32,694 bases of DNA from CAYNFR01 sp964396595 (GTDB lineage Bacteria; Bacteroidota; Bacteroidia; Chitinophagales; Saprospiraceae), in assembly GCA_964396595.1 (NCBI GenBank), contig CAYNFR010000035.1, positions 1-32,694 on the forward strand, written 5' to 3'. Under the pieces are notes generated by a model. It did not search any database. It was not told where the DNA came from and worked only from the letters and a program-made list of their open reading frames with translations. Both the position numbers and the translations under genes were made by a program. This document shows positions 26,176 through 32,694 of this stretch, in pieces. Each line of letters begins with the position of its first letter. The stretch's first letter is position 1.

Positions 26176-26523
26176 TTATATCTTATCGGGAAATCGTTGT
26201 TTAAGTTGTTGCTCGATATACCATATTCCCCCAAAGACCAAAAACATCATTACCAACATGGTGACTAACAAACCGATCAATTGATCAAATTCAATGACAA
26301 AGCCCAATATACTTATAGTGAAATGAGCATAACCGACCTTCTTAAAAATTTCATTAGACAATGACTGCGAAAAATCCCAACTTGCACGATACTTCATTGA
26401 TCGTCTCGTACGATATCCATATAAATGATTAATATCCTTTGGTGGAAACCTTCGCGCAATATAAGCAGTACCTGCGAATATCATTCCTAAACCAAGATTC
26501 ATCAAGATGAACATTAAACTCAT
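26176..26523 (-). CDS. SdpI-like (SdpI/YfhL) small membrane protein
   Basis: A 115-residue membrane protein with three hydrophobic segments: one at the N-terminus and two after about residue 65. Between them is the SdpI/YfhL family signature FPPKDINHLYGYRTRRSMK followed by a WDFSQ-type segment. In Bacillus, SdpI gives immunity to the SdpC toxin and acts in signalling; most homologues, like this one, have no known ligand. I place the start at ATG 26523 and not the longer ATG 26595. A consensus promoter lies at 26550-26579, so its transcript would begin after 26595, and the family normally starts right before the first helix. It is followed by the Rid-family gene after 9 bases. Confidence 0.8.
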   Translation of the reverse strand: MSLMFILMNLGLGMIFAGTAYIARRFPPKDINHLYGYRTRRSMKYRASWDFSQSLSNEIFKKVGYAHFTISILGFVIEFDQLIGLLVTMLVMMFLVFGGIWYIEQQLKQRFPDKI

Positions 26524-26549
26524 ATACTCTACAACATCCTTGTCTCCAT

Positions 26550-26579
26550 CAAAGTTAAAACAAGCATCGGTTAAAACAA
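26550..26579 (-). promoter_or_regulatory. promoter of the sdpI-like/rid operon
   Basis: On the minus strand TAACTTTG (26550-26557) is an exact TAnnTTTG -7 box. TTG (26577-26579) stands 19 bases upstream as the -33 element. The expected transcript starts near 26543 and gives a leader of about 20 bases before ATG 26523. It excludes the alternative start at 26595. Confidence 0.65.
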
Positions 26580-26651
26580 TGCTAAAATAGACCATATATC
26601 AATATTGGGAGATTTATAGACGTAACTTCGCTACCTCACAATAAACATATT

Positions 26652-27353
26652 ATGCGCTACATTCTTAAACCAGCAACAAGTCTTCTTGTCCTCTTCTTAT
26701 CGACTTTCACCATCATAGCACAGCAGACCGTGATAGGCAATGCGGAGGTACTATCAGGAATGAATGGTGATTTAATTTATGGCACGAACAAACTTAAAGG
26801 CCACCCATACCTATTAGCAGACTGGAGTAATTGTCGTTTGACCGATCATAAAGGTTTCGTGCGAGAAATCGAAAAGGCAAAATTTGATGTCAGCTCACAC
26901 AAGCTACTAGTCCTGCACGAGGGCAAAGAAATCTGGGTTAATGATCATCAGATAGCATCTTTCGAAATCAGAACACTAGAAAACCCTTCCACTACCTTCG
27001 TCAAATTAGTCTATAAAGATGCCATACACTATGCTGAGGCGATCACCCAGGGTGACATATCCTTGTTTCGTATCTATAACAAAACCTTTGTTCAGCCTCG
27101 TCCGACGGACAACTTTACCTATGGCTCCGATGGCGATCTCCAGCCCTATTTTAAGGATATAACAGAAACGCTCGTTGCAAAATATAAGGATGGTGATCAG
27201 GTAGTGATTAAAAGCAATGGTAAAGATCTCGATAAAATATTTGATAGAAACATGAAGTCCAAAATTCAGAACTTCCAGAAAAATAACAAGTACACAGGTC
27301 GCACCGTCTATGACTTAGGCAAGTACCTTGATGCCCTTTCTGACAGTCTATAG
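26652..27353 (+). CDS. secreted protein of unknown function
   Basis: A 233-residue exported protein with a signal peptide (about 1-24, ending IIAQQ). I do not recognise a named family. The mature part is mostly beta: GHPYLLADWSNCRLTDHKG, then KFDVSSHKLLVLHEGKEIWV and IASFEIRTLE. Many uncharacterised Bacteroidota secreted proteins share this layout (a W..G.v strand pair, then a ydd.L.v..gk.i.v...i..F run). A C-terminal helical part (about 170-233) follows, with DLDKIFDRNMKSKIQNF. There are no catalytic motifs, Cys pairs or lipobox. It is divergent from the sdpI-like operon, and a one-mismatch -7 box TAACTTCG (26623-26630) precedes it. It is apparently monocistronic. Confidence 0.7.
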   Translation: MRYILKPATSLLVLFLSTFTIIAQQTVIGNAEVLSGMNGDLIYGTNKLKGHPYLLADWSNCRLTDHKGFVREIEKAKFDVSSHKLLVLHEGKEIWVNDHQIASFEIRTLENPSTTFVKLVYKDAIHYAEAITQGDISLFRIYNKTFVQPRPTDNFTYGSDGDLQPYFKDITETLVAKYKDGDQVVIKSNGKDLDKIFDRNMKSKIQNFQKNNKYTGRTVYDLGKYLDALSDSL

Positions 27354-27557
27354 AAGTAGCAATATGCCGCTATGGACAGAAAGCAAATATTCTGTTCTTC
27401 GATGATATCTCCGCACCCATCGGCAGGAGTAAATTGCACTAATATTGTTCTAATAGTACCTTAAATTAAATAACTATCAATCTTTTCATAATTCATTCTC
27501 ACACAAGGTAAACTCCAGTATTAAAATCCTTCGATCATAATGTACTCATAGAATTTG

Positions 27558-28844
27558 TCATGATCTAAAATGTACAACAAATCTGGTCAAACCATCTTCA
27601 TGTGTGCTCAGTTCATAGGAAGCATCATGCATCGACAAGATTTCTTTAATCAACATCATACCTACCCCCTGTCCGGTCGGTTTAGTAGAATAGAATGGTA
27701 CGTTACGCAATTTATTAATTGTTTCATCTGCTATTCCCCTGCCATTATCCGATATCATAACCTTCTTGCCAGAATCTGAAACATGTACCGTGATTTCTCC
27801 ATTATGATCAATTGATTCAAAGGCATTCTTAACAATGTTGGATAACACCTGCTCCATCTGTACAGGGTCTATTTGGATTACGAAGTGTAATGAATCATCC
27901 TTGGACAGGGATATGCCGATATTGCGATGATGAGCTTCACTATTGTACAATCGACTCACTTTAATAACTAGCTCGTAAATATCTACTTCTTGAAAATGTG
28001 GTGGGTAAAGACGAATGACCGAGGCAAAATTTGAAATAAACTGACCCATGTTCATATTTCTCGAGCTTGCAATATCGATGGAAGAAATGATATCTTCGCT
28101 TCCCTCTGCCTCCGTAATCATCTCTCGCACCGAATGAAGTATAGAATTGACTGCACCTACCGTATTATTCACTTCATGTGACATCATCCGTATGACTCTA
28201 CCATAGGCTTCCTTCTCCGCATGCAAAATCTCGTTGGAAATATCTTCCATCAGTATACAATCACGGATAAACCCTTTATACCGAATCCTCGATCTAGAGA
28301 TCTTTAATCGTTTATTTTTATAGTGGAAATCAGCGTCATCATGTGATAAATGCAATCGTATCCTATTAATTATCTCATTCACCTCCTTAAGATGCGAAGG
28401 ACTAAACATCATCTCCAATATATGCTCCGCACTGGGGTTCATATCGGATACCATGCCATCATAGTCTGTTATAATAATTCCTATCGGTGCTGTGGCAATA
28501 AGATCCTCCAAAAATTTACCTTGACCATCGAGTCTGAGACTTTCGTCACTAAGTTTATGAACTATCTCGTTATACTTAATCACAAGTTTATCTATGATAG
28601 GATCGCCAATCGGGATAAGCGAAACATTCAAATCTTGTTTTTCAAAATCTTCAATGCTCGAAACTAAGTTCCTATATGGGCTATCCATCAAATAAAAAAA
28701 ACGCAATCCCAAATATAGAGAGCCCAATATCGCTAGCTGAACACCTATCCATAGCCATCTGTTTTCAAAATTATAAAAGATCAAGAATCCTAAAACAGCA
28801 TGTAGTAGGATGATATAGAGGCCATATTTATGAATGACTCTCAT
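27558..28844 (-). CDS. PAS-containing sensor histidine kinase, short-loop type
   Basis: A 428-residue membrane histidine kinase. Two hydrophobic segments (about 7-24 and 30-51) are joined by only about six residues, so there is essentially no extracytoplasmic sensor. A linker follows, then a PAS-like domain (about 110-200, FLEDLIATAPIGIIITDYDG). The dimerisation/phosphoacceptor segment RMMSHEVNNTVGAVNSILHS carries His223. The ATPase domain has an N box (NIVKNAFESI, Asn340), a G1 box (DNGRG, 366-370) and a G2 box (GQGVGMMLIKEIL). All catalytic features are present. It overlaps the NtrC-type gene by 17 bases and is the last gene of the permease operon. It probably phosphorylates that regulator at Asp52. 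Signal input may come through the membrane, the permeases or the PAS domain. Confidence 0.9.
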   Translation of the reverse strand: MRVIHKYGLYIILLHAVLGFLIFYNFENRWLWIGVQLAILGSLYLGLRFFYLMDSPYRNLVSSIEDFEKQDLNVSLIPIGDPIIDKLVIKYNEIVHKLSDESLRLDGQGKFLEDLIATAPIGIIITDYDGMVSDMNPSAEHILEMMFSPSHLKEVNEIINRIRLHLSHDDADFHYKNKRLKISRSRIRYKGFIRDCILMEDISNEILHAEKEAYGRVIRMMSHEVNNTVGAVNSILHSVREMITEAEGSEDIISSIDIASSRNMNMGQFISNFASVIRLYPPHFQEVDIYELVIKVSRLYNSEAHHRNIGISLSKDDSLHFVIQIDPVQMEQVLSNIVKNAFESIDHNGEITVHVSDSGKKVMISDNGRGIADETINKLRNVPFYSTKPTGQGVGMMLIKEILSMHDASYELSTHEDGLTRFVVHFRS

Positions 28845-30195
28845 AAGAAATATTGTATTTATCCAGACGACGATAGAGTGAACTACGCGTGATACCGAGT
28901 GATCTGGCAGACTGACTTATAGAATTATTATGATAGGCAAGTGTTTTCAAAATCATCTGCTTCTCTAATTCATCCAGACTCATTCGCCCTACATCGGGTA
29001 ATCCCACTAGAATAGTACCTAAACTAGATTGATTAAGCTGATCTTTAAAATCTTGCTCAGTGATTTTAAAATTTCCTATATTCATAAGAATGGTTCTTTC
29101 TACAATATTCGATAATTGACGAATATTGCCAGGGTACTCCTGATGCGTCAACCATTCCATTGCAAGAGCAGTTATCTCCGGTTTATTGATATCGTAATTA
29201 CGACATACTTTATCCACAAAATGATCAAGCAGCAGCGGAATATCTTCCCGCCGATCACGCAGTGGCGGCAAGTGCAACTGGATCAAATTAATGCGATAAA
29301 ACAGATCCTCTCTAAAAAGCTTCTGATCGATCATCGCCCGCATATCACGGTTTGTCGCACTAATGACTCTGAAATCTACTTTTTGTGAACTACTCGACCC
29401 TAGCTTTTCAAATGTTTTTTCTTGGAGTATGCGAAGTAGCTTTACTTGGCTAGATGCATCGAGCTCCGCTATTTCGTCCAGAAAAATAGTCCCTTTGTGT
29501 GCTTTTTCAAACCTTCCTACCCTGTCGCTATGTGCATCTGTAAAAGCACCTTTACGATGGCCGAACATTTCGCTTTCGAACAATGAAGTAGCAATGCCTC
29601 CGAGGTTAACTTTAACAAAAGCTTCCCCTGATCGAGTACTATGCTGATGTATCATCTCCGCAAGTAGCTCCTTACCTGTACCGCTCTCACCTGTTATCAG
29701 TACCGAAGCATCTGTAGCAGCAATTTTTAAAGCTTGATCAATGATTTGCACAATACCAGGGCTGCTCCCAATGAAAGTACGCATAAACCCGTCGGGATCT
29801 TCAGCATGAGATGCTTGCTTGGCCTTAATGGCTAATATCGTCTCTATTGAGCGCATCAAAGCATCATTATCCCATGGCTTCGCCAAAAAATCACCCGCAC
29901 CCATTTTCATACCCTCTACAGCAAGCTGAACGGTAGCCCATCCTGTGATTAAAATTATAGCGACAGAAGGGTCAATATTTTTGATGATTTCCAAAGCTCT
30001 AAGACCTTGCTTCCCACTAGTATCTATCGAAAAATTCATATCGAGTATCACTAACTGAGGCTGAAACACAACTAACTTTCTTTCTAGTAAGGAGGGTGTA
30101 TGGATGCTCTCTACCTCATAGCCCTTCCTTACCAGCAATAGCTTAAGACTGGTGCAGACAGCTATGTCATCATCTACGATCAATACTCTATTCAC
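28828..30195 (-). CDS. NtrC-type sigma-54-dependent response regulator
   Basis: A 455-residue regulator. The receiver domain (1-120) has the acidic pair Asp8/Asp9, phosphoacceptor Asp52 in LVILDMNF, and Lys107 in LAKPW. The AAA+ domain (about 140-370) has Walker A GESGTGKE (169-176), the sigma-54-contacting loop GAFTDA (216-221; canonical GAFTGA), Walker B GTIFLDEI and the YPGNIRQL segment. The C-terminus is a Fis-type helix-turn-helix (AYHNNSISQSARSLGITRSSLYRRL). The GAFTDA form occurs in other Bacteroidota regulators as far as I know. It lies 41 bases after the second permease gene and overlaps the kinase gene by 17 bases. It would activate a sigma-54 promoter, presumably including the operon's own, which lies beyond the window. 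Confidence 0.94.
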   Translation of the reverse strand: MNRVLIVDDDIAVCTSLKLLLVRKGYEVESIHTPSLLERKLVVFQPQLVILDMNFSIDTSGKQGLRALEIIKNIDPSVAIILITGWATVQLAVEGMKMGAGDFLAKPWDNDALMRSIETILAIKAKQASHAEDPDGFMRTFIGSSPGIVQIIDQALKIAATDASVLITGESGTGKELLAEMIHQHSTRSGEAFVKVNLGGIATSLFESEMFGHRKGAFTDAHSDRVGRFEKAHKGTIFLDEIAELDASSQVKLLRILQEKTFEKLGSSSSQKVDFRVISATNRDMRAMIDQKLFREDLFYRINLIQLHLPPLRDRREDIPLLLDHFVDKVCRNYDINKPEITALAMEWLTHQEYPGNIRQLSNIVERTILMNIGNFKITEQDFKDQLNQSSLGTILVGLPDVGRMSLDELEKQMILKTLAYHNNSISQSARSLGITRSSLYRRLDKYNISYESHS

Positions 30196-30236
30196 CTATT
30201 ATGGGATAACGTTCTATTAAGCATTTGTGACCATCC

Positions 30237-31406
30237 TTACTCTTCTTTTAATCCTTCTGAAGGAGACAATGTGGCAGCCTTCCATGAAGGATAAATTGCA
30301 CAACCCAACACCAATAATAAAATAAATATCAGTGCATAGCGCATTCCTTCATAAAACAGTGCTCTATCATAAAAACTCACTAATTCAAAATGTATCATCT
30401 GCCAGACGACTAAAACACCTATTGCAAGTGCCAATATGGCTAATCCCATCAGCTCCATTACAAACTGCCCCATGATATTCGCCTCAGAAGCGCCCATAGC
30501 CTTGCGAATGCTTATCTCATATCTGCGCTTGTTGATGCTATACCATAATACACCAAACAAGCCTACAGCGACATTAACCACTAAAAAAATAGCCAATGAA
30601 CAAATAATAATGATAAACAACCATGTAGGTTTACTTCGTTGATGCCTGACTTCATCTAGATTTCTGATGATAAAATCTCTTCCAGTGATTTCTTGTATAA
30701 TCCGAGAAAGTCGCTCTTCGAATATAGTCGGTGTGCCTTCATGCAATGCTATATACAAGGATTCCGCATATTCTCTATCATATGGTGACTGGTATGAAAG
30801 TAACATGGGATCCTCTTCTGTAAACTCTCCATTATACTTATAATGATCAACTATACCCACGATCTTTTTATCGCCATTAAGATTTATTACCGTGTCCAAT
30901 ATATCCCTATCACCAAACTGCTTCGCAAATAGTTGACTAACAATGACCTCCTGTACAGCTTGATCATCCAGAGGTCTATTAAACATACGACCCCTGATCA
31001 CATTCAGCCCCATTACTTCTTCATAAACCTCTTCAAATGAAGCCAAATTGTATTGTAATCGAACATTATCAACCTCCGTGACACTTGACCAATTATTCCA
31101 GCTAAATGGGTACACAGAATTACCAAAACAATGCGCTTTTATCTCGGGTGTATTGCCCAAAGTCTCTTTGAGATTGTCAATGATTATTTTGTACTCGTCT
31201 CTGTCAAACTCTTCATAATATCCCACAAACAATACGACAAGACGATTCTCTGTTTCAAAACCAAGTGGAGACCTGAGTTTATCAACATTCGAGATAATAA
31301 ATGCTAATACCCCTACCAAGATCATAAAGCTGAGAAATATCTCCAAAAGAAGCATCGCATTCTGCCCCTTATTCTTCCAAACAATTTTTATTATCTGAGA
31401 GATCAT
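30237..31406 (-). CDS. ABC transporter permease, MacB/FtsX type
   Basis: A 389-residue permease of the MacB/FtsX architecture. A first membrane helix (about 15-40) is followed by a MacB periplasmic core-like domain (about 45-260), then three C-terminal helices (about 263-290, 313-340 and 356-375). The cytoplasmic coupling motif RYEISIRKAMGASEANIM follows helix two, and the protein ends with YPSWKAATLSPSEGLKEE. Such proteins act as mechanotransmitters in MacAB/LolCDE-type complexes and not as simple channels. It is one base downstream of the other permease gene and 41 bases upstream of the regulator gene. The two permeases could form a heterodimer. No ATPase or membrane-fusion gene is in the window; they would be expected upstream, beyond the right edge. 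Confidence 0.9.
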   Translation of the reverse strand: MISQIIKIVWKNKGQNAMLLLEIFLSFMILVGVLAFIISNVDKLRSPLGFETENRLVVLFVGYYEEFDRDEYKIIIDNLKETLGNTPEIKAHCFGNSVYPFSWNNWSSVTEVDNVRLQYNLASFEEVYEEVMGLNVIRGRMFNRPLDDQAVQEVIVSQLFAKQFGDRDILDTVINLNGDKKIVGIVDHYKYNGEFTEEDPMLLSYQSPYDREYAESLYIALHEGTPTIFEERLSRIIQEITGRDFIIRNLDEVRHQRSKPTWLFIIIICSLAIFLVVNVAVGLFGVLWYSINKRRYEISIRKAMGASEANIMGQFVMELMGLAILALAIGVLVVWQMIHFELVSFYDRALFYEGMRYALIFILLLVLGCAIYPSWKAATLSPSEGLKEE

Positions 31407-31407
31407 C

Positions 31408-32694
31408 TTATTTATATTTTAGAGATTCAACAATATTTGATCGGGCTATCCGCCATGCAGGCAGTATACCCGAAAGGATTCCAAATAAAAGGACAACCAA
31501 TATAGAAATCATAAAGACCGACAAATTAAAATCAAGCCTCATAGCATCCAGCCATCTCAGATTATTCGCATAATACATGACTACATGGGCGATGGCTAGT
31601 CCGATCACACCACCAATAATGGTCAGAATCAAATTTTCAAAAACTATCTGAATCATGATCTGTGAAGGATGTGCTCCGAATGCCTTTCGTACACCAATTT
31701 CTGCCGAACGATCTAATATCCTGCTAATATTGAGATTAATCAGGTTCAGCATCGGTATGCCTGAAAAAAGTAACAACATTAAACCTACAAGCTTATATAA
31801 ATTACGCTTTGTCTCGGTAGGATTATCTGCATAAAAATAATCCTCTGCATGAAGATGAATATGGTCATAGACTATGACACGCATTCTGTTAAATCGAGCA
31901 CCACCATTCTGAGAGGGGTCAAGAAACGGAATGTCTCTTGTCAACTTTTCAATTTCTTCAAATAATGATTCTGTACTGGTTCGAGCCTTCGCTACAGCCA
32001 TATATGGGCCGAAGTAACCTTGACTCTCCTTGCTTGCATCAATTACCGTCATAGGCAGAAATATATCGCCATTAACGTATAGATTATTTAGTCCAGAATG
32101 TTTTACAACACCGACAATTTTATACTCTTTTTTGTTGATTTCAATGATCTCTCCTAAGAGACCTTTCTCCTCTCCAAAATAATCCCGAGCTAGTCTATCT
32201 GTGATGACGGCATTAAAAGCTACCTGCTCAATGTCCGCCGCATTCAAAAATCGCCCGTCTATTAATTTAAAATCAAATACATTAAAATAATGCTCATCTA
32301 CATGCTCTGCACCAATTTCATACTTCTTGTTATTGTGGTAAACATTATAACTTCCCCATCCCGATAAATAGCAAATCTTATCTGCCGTAGTAAGCTTTTC
32401 AAGAGAAAAATATTCCTTCAGAAAATCAATATGAAATCCCGATCTCGAAGTCCAATTAGCATTATCAATATTCTCAAATGTACTATCTATCACCCATGCA
32501 TCATTTACATAAGATGAATCGAGCCTCCACGTAGTATCTTGATTTACCTCCTTCTGCTCAAGTTGCTTAAAATACACCAATGACGATGCATCAGAGATGG
32601 GGGTATTAGAGCCAAACTGATTCTGCAAGTAGGAGACCATCAACATCAGTACGGCCAATGTAAAACTTATGGCAAATAAGCTCACAGCTGTAAA
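31408..32694 (-). CDS. ABC transporter permease, MacB/FtsX type (N-terminus cut by window edge)
   Basis: This is a partial gene: the frame is open to the right edge of the window. The GTG at 32685 encodes an internal valine within the first membrane helix (residues F-T-A precede it), so the true start lies outside. The visible part has the end of helix one, a MacB periplasmic core-like domain (about 30-285), and three C-terminal helices with the FtsX coupling motif AEIGVRKAFGAHPSQIM and the end GILPAWRIARSNIVESLKYK. It resembles the downstream permease in layout but is clearly diverged, which fits a heterodimer. The stop codon is one base before the next gene's start, so translation is probably coupled. 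Confidence 0.88.
   Translation of the reverse strand, partial: FTAVSLFAISFTLAVLMLMVSYLQNQFGSNTPISDASSLVYFKQLEQKEVNQDTTWRLDSSYVNDAWVIDSTFENIDNANWTSRSGFHIDFLKEYFSLEKLTTADKICYLSGWGSYNVYHNNKKYEIGAEHVDEHYFNVFDFKLIDGRFLNAADIEQVAFNAVITDRLARDYFGEEKGLLGEIIEINKKEYKIVGVVKHSGLNNLYVNGDIFLPMTVIDASKESQGYFGPYMAVAKARTSTESLFEEIEKLTRDIPFLDPSQNGGARFNRMRVIVYDHIHLHAEDYFYADNPTETKRNLYKLVGLMLLLFSGIPMLNLINLNISRILDRSAEIGVRKAFGAHPSQIMIQIVFENLILTIIGGVIGLAIAHVVMYYANNLRWLDAMRLDFNLSVFMISILVVLLFGILSGILPAWRIARSNIVESLKYK

Noticed and set aside
1..32694. Defence system, CRISPR array, prophage or insertion sequence
   Set aside because: No Cas, nuclease/helicase, integrase or transposase gene, no regularly spaced repeats and no terminal inverted repeats around a coding region were seen.

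Overview
The window looks like a chromosomal segment of a Bacteroidota bacterium. It carries a SusC/SusD pair, a lipoprotein with FG-GAP and ASPIC/UnbV domains, the Bacteroidota-style trio of ECF sigma factor, small membrane protein and DUF4252 protein, LptD- and MlaD-like envelope proteins, and several matches to the Bacteroidota -7 promoter box TAnnTTTG. The gene set fits Saprospiria/Chitinophagia/Cytophagia-like lineages, but no marker here fixes the rank below phylum. No rRNA, tRNA, CRISPR array, transposase or phage gene was seen.

Layout. 1-700: a DUF2200 gene behind a gene-free left end. 847-9369 (minus): susC, then susD, then a strong hairpin terminator, then a separately promoted FG-GAP/UnbV lipoprotein gene. 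This is a polymer or oligomer uptake locus with no degradative enzyme in view. 9864-11423 (minus): an LptF/LptG-type permease. 11498-13013 (plus): a divergent operon of ECF sigma factor, likely anti-sigma protein and DUF4252 protein, closed by an intrinsic terminator. 13073-13710: a 640-base gene-free stretch with a nested inverted repeat built from ATCTGY units. 13711-18144 (plus): secreted VPS10/Asp-box protein, rhomboid protease and metallo-beta-lactamase-fold hydrolase in close order. 18221-24088 (minus): DinB-family protein, FecA-like TonB-dependent receptor and LptD-like protein. 24356-25438 (plus): MlaD-family protein, divergent from lptD. 25813-26523 (minus): SdpI-like membrane protein and Rid-family protein in one operon. 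26652-27353 (plus): an unrecognised secreted protein. 27558-32694 (minus): two MacB/FtsX-type permeases (the first cut by the window edge), an NtrC-type regulator and a histidine kinase.

The unifying theme is the cell envelope: LPS transport (LptF/G-like, LptD-like), phospholipid trafficking (MlaD-like), TonB-dependent uptake, membrane-protein quality control or signalling (rhomboid, ECF sigma/anti-sigma) and permease-coupled signalling. The two observations most worth following are the ECF sigma gene whose conserved N-terminus extends upstream of any ATG/GTG/TTG codon, and the operon that pairs FtsX-type permeases with a kinase having almost no extracytoplasmic loop and an NtrC-type regulator. 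The latter arrangement resembles the transporter-as-sensor logic of Bce modules, built from different parts.
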